From NCBI GenBank assembly GCA_013414795.1, contig CP058732.1, forward strand, positions 1 to 64,000: 64,000 nucleotides of DNA, in the 5' to 3' direction. This stretch comes from Candidatus Kapaibacterium sp. (GTDB taxonomy: Bacteria; Bacteroidota; Ignavibacteria; Kapaibacteriales; UBA2268). The notes under the pieces are model-generated. The model worked only from the letters and a program-made list of their open reading frames with translations. It made no database searches and was not told the origin of the DNA. Below are positions 16,341-24,428 of this stretch, piece after piece (position 1 is the stretch's first letter; each line of letters starts with the position of its first letter). The translations under genes and the position numbers were made by a program.

Positions 16341-17774
16341 ATGGAAAAAATCAAAGAATTAACGAAAAAAATCCAAAGAATTCCAGCAACAATAATTAAT
16401 GCTCTTCCAGAAACTGAACGAAAAATTTTTGCTAATTACAAATTTATTCCGATTGACTTGCTCGTTCCTGCCGATTGGAACTATAAGGCTGATGATGAGT
16501 TTATGTCACAGCAACTTTTAAACAATATCAAACGCAATGGTCAAATCGTTACTTGCCAAGTACGAAAGCTTACTAGTGGTTTCTATGAGGTTGTCGATGG
16601 AAATCATAGACTAATCGCCCTTAAAAAACTTGGTTACGAATATGTTATAGTCTACGACCACGGGGAAATCTCACTGAGCCAGGCCCAGAGACTTGCAATT
16701 GAAACGAATGAAACTAAATTCAATGCTGATCCAACTAAATTGGCAAATCTATTCAAAGACCTTTCTTTAGATTTTCCTGATTTTGATTTGTTCGAAACCC
16801 TTCCTTTTACTCCTGAACAATTTAACGATATACTTAATTCATCTGAAGTTACAAGCATTGAAGATTACGAAGACTTCGAAGACCAACCAGAAATTGAAGA
16901 ACCAATTGAACCGAAAACAAAAAGAGGCGATTTATATGAACTCAACGGACATCGACTGCTTTGTGGAGATTCTACGTTAGCAGAAGATGTTGCGAAACTT
17001 ATGGACGGAAAAAAGGCTCATTTGCTTTTTACTGACCCCCCTTACAATATTAATTATACAGAACTAAACAAAGAGCGAAAATTCGGCAAAGGAAAGGATT
17101 GGATTGAAGCTAATTGCACGGGATGGAAAGATTTTATGAGCAACGAAGAATACCCAATATTTTTAGAAAAGTCTCTTGCAAATGCAAAGAATAATTTGAT
17201 TGAATATGCTCATTATTATGTCTGGCACGCCACGACTAACTTGCCTTCATTGATTCAAGCTTTTGAAAAAAACCAAATCCCTTACGATCCAATCCCTATA
17301 ATCTGGGTAAAGCAAGTTGCCCCAATTTCTTGGGTAAATTATTGGCGTATATATGAACCTTGCTTGTTTGGCGGTAAAGGAGCTATCAATGGTCAAGGTA
17401 AAGGTGCTCGCTGGTTCGGCGGAAACCACGACGTTAATGTTTGGAATGTTGATCGGGACCATAATGTTTTTTACATACATCCTACCCAAAAACCGTTGGC
17501 TCTCGCTCTTCGCGCAATGAAAAATAGTTCCAAAGAAAAAGAGATAGTTTTAGATTTGTTCCTGGGGTCAGGTTCTACTCTTATCGCTGCTGATTATTTG
17601 AATCGAATTTGTTATGGAATAGAATATGAACCTAAATTCTGTGATATGATTGTGCTTCGCTTCATAAAATATTGCGAAGATAAGAATAAAGAATATACCA
17701 TTAAACTCAATGGTAAAATTATAACCAAAGATTACTTTGACTATCCAAAAGATACAATAAAAATAAAGGACTAA
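16341..17774 (+). CDS. ParB-like nuclease domain fused to DNA methyltransferase (477 aa)
   Basis: Residues about 34-130 are a ParB/sulfiredoxin-type domain (VVDGNHRLIALKKLG at 84-98). Residues about 195-450 are an amino-methyltransferase with DPPY at 232-235 (motif IV) and DLFLGSGST at 405-413 (motif I), a beta-class order. Such fusions are common in phages near the terminase. They are thought to modify phage DNA to evade restriction or to regulate packaging. It is the first gene of the plus-strand late arm, before the terminase genes. Confidence 0.9.
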   Translation: MEKIKELTKKIQRIPATIINALPETERKIFANYKFIPIDLLVPADWNYKADDEFMSQQLLNNIKRNGQIVTCQVRKLTSGFYEVVDGNHRLIALKKLGYEYVIVYDHGEISLSQAQRLAIETNETKFNADPTKLANLFKDLSLDFPDFDLFETLPFTPEQFNDILNSSEVTSIEDYEDFEDQPEIEEPIEPKTKRGDLYELNGHRLLCGDSTLAEDVAKLMDGKKAHLLFTDPPYNINYTELNKERKFGKGKDWIEANCTGWKDFMSNEEYPIFLEKSLANAKNNLIEYAHYYVWHATTNLPSLIQAFEKNQIPYDPIPIIWVKQVAPISWVNYWRIYEPCLFGGKGAINGQGKGARWFGGNHDVNVWNVDRDHNVFYIHPTQKPLALALRAMKNSSKEKEIVLDLFLGSGSTLIAADYLNRICYGIEYEPKFCDMIVLRFIKYCEDKNKEYTIKLNGKIITKDYFDYPKDTIKIKD

Positions 17775-17777
17775 TTT

Positions 17778-18377
17778 ATGATGGAAGGAATTCAAGAACC
17801 TTGGGAAAGACTACCAAAAGAACCTCTCAAAGCCTTTAAGGCGTTCCAAGCATACCGTGATATGGGCTATCGGCGTGATAAGTTTGTAATTGCGGAACGA
17901 CTTGGTATTCCATATCAAAACATCAAGAGAATTTCAACAAAATGGAAATGGGAAGCACGCATTGACGCCTGGGAGAAACATCTTGACAAAGTTCGAACCG
18001 AGGCAATAAAAAAGGAAGTAGAAGAGATGACTCGTCGCCATATTCAGCAGGCTCTGATTTTTCAACGTGCCTTGGTACTGCCAGCAGAAGCCCTACTTAA
18101 TCGTATCCGACCGGATAAGGATCCTGGCGGGCAAAATCGCAACTTCGAAATGTTGTCATTCGATAAGCTCTTTGACCTCGTCGTTGATGCAGCTCAAACT
18201 TTTGGTAAAGCAGTTGACATAGAGCGCAAAGCCCGCGGTGAACCAAACGAAATATCTAAAGTCAATATGAATACTACTGAAACGGTTCGCGTGATTCTAC
18301 CTAAAATTCAATTACCAAAAGAAAATACTAACGATAATGATAACGATAACGAAAATGAAATGAAAGATGACGTTTGA
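17778..18377 (+). CDS. Terminase small subunit (199 aa)
   Basis: The N-terminal region has a helix-turn-helix-like segment (FVIAERLGIPYQNIKRISTKWKW) suited to binding the packaging site. The C-terminus is helical and ends in a low-complexity Asn/Asp/Glu tail. It lies directly upstream of the large subunit and overlaps it by 11 bases. AAAGGA precedes the first ATG at good spacing. It would select phage DNA and hand it to the ATPase. Sequence similarity in this family is weak, so position is the main evidence. Confidence 0.8.
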   Translation: MMEGIQEPWERLPKEPLKAFKAFQAYRDMGYRRDKFVIAERLGIPYQNIKRISTKWKWEARIDAWEKHLDKVRTEAIKKEVEEMTRRHIQQALIFQRALVLPAEALLNRIRPDKDPGGQNRNFEMLSFDKLFDLVVDAAQTFGKAVDIERKARGEPNEISKVNMNTTETVRVILPKIQLPKENTNDNDNDNENEMKDDV

Positions 18378-19674
18378 TTTTAGCAATCTGGATTTGTTCA
18401 ATCCTATATATTTACCTCTATTGGAAGATAAAAACCGCTACAAAATTCTGTACGGCGGAAGAGATAGTGGTAAGTCCGACTTCGTTGCTCAGTATTTTAT
18501 TATTTCTGCTATCAGAGAGAAATTTTTTCGAGGCTTGCTTATTCGTAAATTTTATGATAGCATAAGAGCAAGCCAGTTCCAAACACTGATTGATTATATT
18601 AGACTTTGGGAACTTGGTGATTATTTTCATATTACGCATAACCCAATAACTATAACTTGCGTTCTAAATAACAATATGATTTTAGCCCGAGGACTCGATA
18701 AACCTGACAACACAAAATCAATCAAAGACCCGACCTGTGCTTGGTATGAAGAGGCTGACCAAATCTCCGAAAGTGCATTCATAGATACAACTCTGTCTTT
18801 GCGCTCATCAAAAACGGATAAAATCTTCGAGTTCATCACTTTTAATCCACGTAGAGAACAATGTTGGATTAACTCTTTTTTCTTTCCACCTAAAAACACT
18901 TATGAACGGGAAGATGGAAATTTCCATTGGGTCAAATCTCCAAGAAATAACGTAACCATTCTGCACACCACCTACAAAGACAACAGATTTTGCCCTCCCG
19001 AACGAGCAGAAACCCTTGAAACTTTAAAGAAACATGACATAAACCTGTATAGAGTTAACACACTTGGACTTTGGGGTGGCATCTCGAAAGGTCTAATTTA
19101 TCCTTCCTGGACGCCCACCGACTCATTCCCTTACGGCAGAGGAGACGAGGTTTTTGGTTTAGATTATGGAATGAACAATCCAACCGCTTTTGTTCATACC
19201 TCTTTTTATGAAGGGAAGTTATATATTGACGAGTGTTTTTATGTTACTAATCATACTCATCGTCAAATCGTTAATCTTTTGGTTTCAGACTTTAAAAACA
19301 TTATTGGGAAAAAGCCTATAGTTGTTGACTCGGAAGAACCAGCTTTAATAAAAGAACTTAGACTGGCAGGATTCGCTGTTATACCGGCTTTTAAAGGTCC
19401 AAACTCTGTATATCACGGAATTATGCTTGCAAAACAATTCGATTTTTATATTACAAAACGCTCTTTGAATATCATAAAAGAAATTCAATCTTATAAATGG
19501 AAAGAAGATAAAGATGGAAACTTAATTGATGACCCGGTAAAAGTTGATGACCACGCAATGGATGCTATTCGATATGTTATCCAAACTTACGGAGCTAAAC
19601 ATTGGCGGCGACCATCGACCGCTGATTTGATTTATAAACTAAAAAAGAAAGAAGATAAATTTATAGGTTTTTAA
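18367..19674 (+). CDS. Terminase large subunit, PBSX/Terminase_3 type (435 aa)
   Basis: The packaging ATPase-nuclease shows Walker A at 30-37 (GGRDSGKS) and a Walker B/catalytic Glu in CAWYEEADQI. The C-terminal nuclease has the acidic motifs GLDYGMNNPTAF, VVDSEEPALIKEL and VDDHAMDAIRYV. Length is typical. It would translocate phage DNA into heads and cut it. It sits between the small subunit and the portal in conserved order. Confidence 0.95.
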   Translation: MTFDFSNLDLFNPIYLPLLEDKNRYKILYGGRDSGKSDFVAQYFIISAIREKFFRGLLIRKFYDSIRASQFQTLIDYIRLWELGDYFHITHNPITITCVLNNNMILARGLDKPDNTKSIKDPTCAWYEEADQISESAFIDTTLSLRSSKTDKIFEFITFNPRREQCWINSFFFPPKNTYEREDGNFHWVKSPRNNVTILHTTYKDNRFCPPERAETLETLKKHDINLYRVNTLGLWGGISKGLIYPSWTPTDSFPYGRGDEVFGLDYGMNNPTAFVHTSFYEGKLYIDECFYVTNHTHRQIVNLLVSDFKNIIGKKPIVVDSEEPALIKELRLAGFAVIPAFKGPNSVYHGIMLAKQFDFYITKRSLNIIKEIQSYKWKEDKDGNLIDDPVKVDDHAMDAIRYVIQTYGAKHWRRPSTADLIYKLKKKEDKFIGF

Positions 19675-19675
19675 T

Positions 19676-21127
19676 ATGAACTACTCATTATTTAAAACTA
19701 TCGCAACAGGAAAAACAAAGCTCCTGAAAAAATTTTTTTCAGAACTTCCTAATCCAAACTTGACAATCGCAAGCATTGGCGAGCGCCAAGTGACATTGGA
19801 AAATATTGCCACTGACCCGCATGTTTCGGCTTGCATTCAAAGTAGAAAAAGTGGCGTGCTGTCACAAACTTGGGAAATACAACCTGCTTCCAATGTTGCC
19901 CCGGAAATAAACGAAATCGTGAACAGTAGCTTCCAAGAATTGGATTTGTTTCGTGTTATCTCTGAGCTTTTGAATGCACCCTTATTCGGTTTCGTTGTGT
20001 CGGAAATCACATGGAAACCAAGCATATACCAAAATCGAAATTTGATTGTTCCATCTTCAATTAAAAGCAAACCGAATAAATGGTTTGTCTTTGACCAAAA
20101 CAACATACCTCGCTACCGTAACCCTGAAACTCGTCAAGATGAAATTCTTTTGCCATATAAGTTCTTGGTTGTTCAACATAACGCAACATTTGATAATCCA
20201 TATGGCACCGCTATACTTTCCAATTGTTTATGGCCCGTGGTTTTTAAAAAGACTTTTATGACGTTTTGGACTAACTTTGCCGAAAAGTTTGGAATGCCAC
20301 ATTTTATTGGAAAAACTGACATGCCACCCTCATCTAATGATTTTGAAAAGTTCCAAGAACTTCTGGATAATTTAATTCAAGACGGATCGGCTGTTATCTC
20401 GACTTCAGACTCCATCGAGGTGCTTAACGCTACAACAGCAAACTCTGCGAGCATTTTTCGAGAATTTATAGAGTTTTGTAACGCGGAAATTTCAAAAGCA
20501 ATTCTGTCTCAAACTTTAACGACTGAACTTGGCGATGTAGGAAGTTATGCCGCTGCTAACGTTCACGCAAATATCAGAGAAGACATTGTTAAATCGGATA
20601 AATTATTAATTGAAAAGGCGTTAAATAAACTAATTACCTGGATTGTTGATTTAAATTTTGGTAAACAAAAAGAATATCCACGATTTATAATATACCGTGA
20701 AGAAGATGTGGATAAGCCTCTTGCTGAAACTGTTGAAATTTTGAAAAGAGCTGGCATCCGCGTCCTTGAACCTTTTGTCATTCGTAGAATGGGATTGCAA
20801 AAAAATGAATTCAAATTGATAGAAGATAATCAAACACCAAACGACTTGTCTACTCTTGGTTTCTCCGAAAAGAACAATATATCTACTGACCAAAAACTTA
20901 TTGATTCAGAAGTAGAACAAAACATCGAAGAGAAAACAGCTCTCGATGAGATCATAGACCAAATAAAAGGTTTTTTAGAAAGTCAAAATGATTTCGATGA
21001 AGCGATCAATAAAATTTATTCGTTCTTTCCAAAAATTCAAGATAAAAAGTTTATAGAAGAACTTACTCGACAATTGTTTGCAGCTCATTTGATTGGTAGA
21101 ATGTCAGTTCAAAAACAAGAAAAATAA
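19676..21127 (+). CDS. Portal protein, Mu gp29-like (DUF935, 483 aa)
   Basis: The protein matches the Mu gp29-like portal family. It has ATDPHVSACIQSRKSGVLSQ near the N-terminus, then the core with VVQHNATFDNPYGTAILSN and GMPHFIGKTDMPPS. The stretch QTLTTELGDVGSYAAANVHA follows. It forms the dodecameric ring through which DNA is packaged and the tail is attached. It is followed without a gap by the gpF-like gene (TAATG overlap). Length is close to that of Mu gp29. Confidence 0.93.
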   Translation: MNYSLFKTIATGKTKLLKKFFSELPNPNLTIASIGERQVTLENIATDPHVSACIQSRKSGVLSQTWEIQPASNVAPEINEIVNSSFQELDLFRVISELLNAPLFGFVVSEITWKPSIYQNRNLIVPSSIKSKPNKWFVFDQNNIPRYRNPETRQDEILLPYKFLVVQHNATFDNPYGTAILSNCLWPVVFKKTFMTFWTNFAEKFGMPHFIGKTDMPPSSNDFEKFQELLDNLIQDGSAVISTSDSIEVLNATTANSASIFREFIEFCNAEISKAILSQTLTTELGDVGSYAAANVHANIREDIVKSDKLLIEKALNKLITWIVDLNFGKQKEYPRFIIYREEDVDKPLAETVEILKRAGIRVLEPFVIRRMGLQKNEFKLIEDNQTPNDLSTLGFSEKNNISTDQKLIDSEVEQNIEEKTALDEIIDQIKGFLESQNDFDEAINKIYSFFPKIQDKKFIEELTRQLFAAHLIGRMSVQKQEK

Positions 21128-21813
21128 TGAAAGAAATTACTTTAAACTTACAAACCTTATTCTCTTTGGAACCAGAGAAAGCGATCAAGTATTTAGAGTC
21201 GCTTGGTTATACCATCACCTGGAATTGGCAACAACAATTGAATGCAATTCGAAAGCACGCTTTCACGATAGCAAAAGTTACCAAAGCCGATATTCTTATG
21301 ATTTTTAAAAATTCGCTTGAAAAAGCCCTTAAAGAGGGAATGACCTATCAAGATTGGAAAAAATCTATCGATACCATTCTTGCACAGAAAGGCTACACCA
21401 AAAGAGAAGATGGAACAGCTTGGAGAAAGGATGTGATTTACAGAACCAATTTGCAATCTGCCTACCAGGCTGGACGATATCTTGAAATGAAGGAAACGAT
21501 CGATGATATGCCATATTGGCAATATATTGCAGTTCTTGATTCAAGAACCAGACCAAGTCACGCAGCGTTAAACGGTAAAGTTCTCCGAGCAGATGACCCT
21601 TTTTGGAAAACACATTATCCTCCAAATGGCTACAATTGCCGTTGCCGAGTTCGACCCTTAACAGCTGAACAAGTGAAACAAATGGGGCTTAAAGTTTATA
21701 GCGGCTCAGAACTAAAAATCCAACCCGACCCCGGATTTGAAATTAATCCCGCAGAAACTTGGTCGCCAGATTTACGGGAATATCCTAAAGAATTAAGAAA
21801 GGAACTAAAATGA
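21127..21813 (+). CDS. Minor head protein, Mu gpF-like (228 aa)
   Basis: The protein shows the SPP1 gp7/Mu gpF head-morphogenesis signature: YRTNLQSAYQAGRYLEM, then VLDSRTRPSHAALNGKVL and the conserved HYPPNGYNCRCRVRPLT. These proteins enter the prohead with the portal. It is shorter than Mu gpF, comprising mainly the conserved domain. It overlaps the gpG-like gene by four bases. Confidence 0.93.
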   Translation: MKEITLNLQTLFSLEPEKAIKYLESLGYTITWNWQQQLNAIRKHAFTIAKVTKADILMIFKNSLEKALKEGMTYQDWKKSIDTILAQKGYTKREDGTAWRKDVIYRTNLQSAYQAGRYLEMKETIDDMPYWQYIAVLDSRTRPSHAALNGKVLRADDPFWKTHYPPNGYNCRCRVRPLTAEQVKQMGLKVYSGSELKIQPDPGFEINPAETWSPDLREYPKELRKELK

Positions 21814-22364
21814 GTGAACTTGAATCTTCAATTGATAAGTTCAAAGAAGAGCTTATTAAAAAGTTCCAATCCCCTAACCTATCAAAAATTTTGCCTACAA
21901 TACGGAACATTGTTCGAAGCAGTATTGACCAAAATTTCATAAGTGAGGGTCGGTTCGGAGAAGGTTTATTTGGGGGCGGAACTCAAAAATGGATTAAGTC
22001 TCAACGAGCAATTAAACAGAAAGGTCAGACTCTTTCTGATACAGGACAACTTGCATCAAGCATTCAAGTCATAGTAACCCAACAAGGAAATAGTTTAAAT
22101 ATCATTGCGGGCAGCAACCTTCCTTACGCAGCAATACATAATTTTGGTGGAACCATTCATATTCCTCCCCGCTCACGATTATATGTTCAGAAAAGACAAA
22201 CCAAAGGTCCTAACAAAGGAAGATTCAAAAAAGGAACTACTTTTGGAAAAGGCTCTACAACCAAAGCATACACAATAAACATCCCCGCTAGACCTTATTT
22301 GGTTCTTCAAGATGAGGATATAATTGCAATCCTTAAAAAGATAGGAGAGGAAATCTTAAAATAA
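21810..22364 (+). CDS. Virion morphogenesis protein, Mu gpG-like (184 aa)
   Basis: The segments TLSDTGQLASSIQVIV, NLPYAAIHNFGGTIHIPPRS and NIPARPYLVLQDED are the hallmarks of the Mu gpG/phage virion morphogenesis family. They act in tail completion and head-tail joining. This is the last gene of the plus-strand late arm. It ends six bases before the convergent accessory gene at 22370. Confidence 0.92.
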   Translation: MSELESSIDKFKEELIKKFQSPNLSKILPTIRNIVRSSIDQNFISEGRFGEGLFGGGTQKWIKSQRAIKQKGQTLSDTGQLASSIQVIVTQQGNSLNIIAGSNLPYAAIHNFGGTIHIPPRSRLYVQKRQTKGPNKGRFKKGTTFGKGSTTKAYTINIPARPYLVLQDEDIIAILKKIGEEILK

Positions 22365-22369
22365 CTTTT

Positions 22370-22732
22370 TTATATTGCTTGGAATTTTTTTAAATTCTCA
22401 ATTAATTCTTCAATCTTTTCATCCAAAAATAATCGTGGGGCTTCTTTCGCATTAAATTGAACCTTGATTGTGTAATTCTTTTTGTTTTTTGCAAATTGTA
22501 AATTTTCAATAACATCATCAATTGAAGTTACGATATATCCCGAGCATTCATTACATTCTTCTGAATGCCCAAATCTTCCATAACACCAGCACCAAGTAGC
22601 CTCAGCACTGGTATTATAGTGTCGACGAATCTCACCGTCTATAAATTCATAGACGGTGGAAAACCAATATCGACCCCCGGTAGCAGAGTTTTGGGGGTCG
22701 TAGTCAGTCCAGTCGGTGATAATTATTTTCAT
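22370..22732 (-). CDS. Hypothetical protein with Cys/His cluster (120 aa)
   Basis: Not recognised. The protein has a possible zinc-binding cluster in WCWCYGRFGHSEECNECSG (near residues 47-65) and a Lys/Glu-rich helical C-terminus. GAGGAAAT precedes the ATG. It is the last gene of a short minus-strand accessory operon that also holds a ribbon-helix-helix protein. A regulatory or inhibitory role is possible but unproven. Confidence 0.7.
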   Translation of the reverse strand: MKIIITDWTDYDPQNSATGGRYWFSTVYEFIDGEIRRHYNTSAEATWCWCYGRFGHSEECNECSGYIVTSIDDVIENLQFAKNKKNYTIKVQFNAKEAPRLFLDEKIEELIENLKKFQAI

Positions 22733-22759
22733 ATTTCCTCAAAATAGTTAAACAAATAA

Positions 22760-22936
22760 TTAAATTTGATTTTGACTTTTTTGTTTTGAAATTTTTTTCT
22801 CCATTGCATTCACGTACATACGCAGAGCCTTTCGGACGAAAGCCGAAAGGCTCATATCCATTGATTTTGCGAGTTTTTGGGCTTTTTCTAGTAGTTCTAA
22901 ATCAACTCGAAAATTGATATTCTTATTTGTTTTCAT
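22760..22936 (-). CDS. Ribbon-helix-helix DNA-binding protein (58 aa)
   Basis: This small protein carries NINFRVDLELLEKAQKLAKS and MSLSAFVRKALRMYVNAM. The strand followed by two helices is the CopG/Arc fold, which binds DNA as a dimer of dimers. Two equally good starts exist. An 18-bp tandem repeat duplicates the sequence AAGGAATCCAAAATG, giving ATG at 22936 or at 22954. The shorter form contains the full fold. It overlaps the end of the upstream gene. Confidence 0.75.
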   Translation of the reverse strand: MKTNKNINFRVDLELLEKAQKLAKSMDMSLSAFVRKALRMYVNAMEKKISKQKSQNQI

Positions 22937-23198
22937 TTTGGATTCCTTCTTCATTTTGGATTCCTTCTAAAATTTCTTTTTCATTATCTAGAATCCATTC
23001 TCGAAAAGCCAATTCAAGATAATCATCATCTAGATAGGCTTCCCGCCATTTTCGGCAATCAATATAATATGTTTTTGGTTTGTTAAATTGCCAATATGTA
23101 ACGATTTCGCCATTTTTTTCTTCAATGGCGACATAACCTTTTCCCCCAATTAGATGGGGAATTGCAGAAGCGATTGTTTCAAAAATTTCTTTTTTCAT
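22923..23198 (-). CDS. Hypothetical protein (91 aa)
   Basis: Not recognised. It begins MKKEIFETIASAIPHLIGGKG, with a strong GGGAGG site before the ATG. The C-terminus carries two copies of the hexapeptide EGIQNE, encoded by the 18-bp tandem repeat at 22933-22968. That repeat also supplies duplicated starts for the RHH gene. The composition is typical of a small cytosolic phage protein. Confidence 0.7.
   Translation of the reverse strand: MKKEIFETIASAIPHLIGGKGYVAIEEKNGEIVTYWQFNKPKTYYIDCRKWREAYLDDDYLELAFREWILDNEKEILEGIQNEEGIQNENK
22933..22968 (-). repeat. 18-bp perfect tandem repeat duplicating a ribosome site and ATG
   Basis: Two adjacent perfect copies of an 18-bp unit lie at 22933-22950 and 22951-22968 (minus-strand core GAAGGAATCCAAAATGA). 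In one frame they encode EGIQNE twice at the end of the 91-residue protein. In another they give two AAGGA...ATG starts for the ribbon-helix-helix gene. The change is frame-neutral for both genes. Confidence 0.9.
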
Positions 23199-23232
23199 AA
23201 AACCTCCCTAGAAAAATTGTTAAACATAATTT

Positions 23233-23853
23233 TTATATTTTCCGTCGATAAACTTCGACGGTTTCGAAATTTTCTTTTGGAACTTGGGAAAGAAGCACCG
23301 GTGGCACTTTTTTTTCTACTGGTAGATTAATTTTGATTTTTTCAAACATTTCCTTGAAAAGGTTTTCCGCCTTTTCGAAAAAATTATTCGCTTCTTGCTC
23401 AATAGAGGGTTTAAACTCACCCTCTTCAAAATACTGCATCATCACTCCATAATCATACGGGGTGTGATAAATACTTTCCCAGACGTGTTTATACACAACA
23501 TCCCACGCCTGGGATTCGTTATAGATGTTTTGCGAGGGTGAAAAGATAACTTTTCTATCTACTCCACCCCACCTATTTGTTTCCTCGTCCCACCAGGCTC
23601 GATATATAACACGTGCCTTTTCGAGCCCGTGGTATTTTTGAATATAAAGAATTTTCTTAAAGTCGGGGTTACCAGGCAACCCCAACCAAACAAAAAGCCG
23701 ACCGTAATCTTCATCAGTTACGGTCGGCAAAATTGAATTTAGAAAGGCAGCGGCATCGATTTCGTACTCTGCCGCCAATTTTTTTATGACATCTTCTTTA
23801 CTTATTTCCGCTTTTTCTTTGCACTTCATAAAATCCATTTTTAAATACTCCAT
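23233..23853 (-). CDS. Hypothetical phage protein (206 aa)
   Basis: Not recognised. This 206-residue soluble protein contains many aromatic residues and an amphipathic C-terminal part. AAAGGAGG stands at ideal spacing before the ATG at 23853, so it is probably well translated. It leads the short minus-strand operon with the 91-residue, RHH and Cys/His genes. It lies downstream of a curved, T-tract-rich promoter region. Confidence 0.75.
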   Translation of the reverse strand: MEYLKMDFMKCKEKAEISKEDVIKKLAAEYEIDAAAFLNSILPTVTDEDYGRLFVWLGLPGNPDFKKILYIQKYHGLEKARVIYRAWWDEETNRWGGVDRKVIFSPSQNIYNESQAWDVVYKHVWESIYHTPYDYGVMMQYFEEGEFKPSIEQEANNFFEKAENLFKEMFEKIKINLPVEKKVPPVLLSQVPKENFETVEVYRRKI

Positions 23854-24170
23854 TTTAAACCTCCTTTTTTTTAAAGATTATTAAACATCACCCAATACAA
23901 AAATATAAAACTTTTTTCAATTGTGCAAATTTTTTTTACAATTTTTTACAAATTTTTACAAAAAATGTATTTCTGTATTTTCAGGGTTGGAACTTCGCAA
24001 CTGATAAGCATTTTCAGACCTACTTGGTGTTGCTATCCGATTTTGGAAAATCGCATCCAATCAGCGTTTTCAGACGCTCTACTCCTTACTTCTGGTGCGG
24101 GTTTGCGGTAGACAGTTTTAAAAATAAAATATACAAAAAGTTGAAATATCCAGAAAGATTCTGCCTCAAA
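23854..24170. promoter_or_regulatory. Intergenic region with phased T-tracts and an imperfect 34-bp repeat
   Basis: This 317-bp gap contains three TTACAA motifs at 23936, 23946 and 23956, set exactly 10 bp apart and each preceded by a T-tract. That is the pattern of intrinsically bent DNA. It probably forms the upstream part of the promoter for the minus-strand gene at 23853. Further on, an imperfect 34-bp direct repeat (23987-24020 and 24043-24076, 26 of 34 identical by eye) has a 56-bp period. It overlaps a CGATTTTGGAAAATCG palindrome. A plus-strand 62-codon frame here lacks coding character. Confidence 0.5.
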
Positions 24171-24419
24171 TTAATCTCGACGATTGTCTCCTGTCTCTTC
24201 GGGTATCAAAAAACCAAATCTTATTAAGTCGTTAATAAAAGTTTTCGGTTCATCAACGTTTATCACAGCTCCATTGTAAAGATAACACGCCCTAGCGGTT
24301 TCATCCATAAATTCCTGCCGAACCCGGCCAGGATTAAAACTAATCCTGCGAAGTGCTTCTATAATCTCCTCGGGAGTAGCCCCTTCGACTACTCCCCCAC
24401 CTAATAATTTGTACTTCAT
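24171..24419 (-). CDS. Small partner protein of amidoligase (82 aa)
   Basis: This 82-residue protein begins MKYKLLGGGVVEGATPEEI and contains RQEFMDETARACYLYNGA. It follows the amidoligase gene by nine bases and has a perfect AAGGAGG site. Small proteins of this pattern recur in phages and mobile elements, to my recollection beside amidoligases. It could be the partner or acceptor of amide-bond modification, but the sequence gives no direct proof. Confidence 0.7.
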   Translation of the reverse strand: MKYKLLGGGVVEGATPEEIIEALRRISFNPGRVRQEFMDETARACYLYNGAVINVDEPKTFINDLIRFGFLIPEETGDNRRD

Positions 24420-24428
24420 TCTGCCTCC

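Noticed and set aside
23987-24076. Mini CRISPR array
   Set aside because: Only two imperfect units with a 22-bp spacer; real repeats are nearly identical and spacers longer.
23923-24111. 62-codon plus-strand frame
   Set aside because: No ribosome site, odd composition, and it is formed over the bent DNA and repeat pair.
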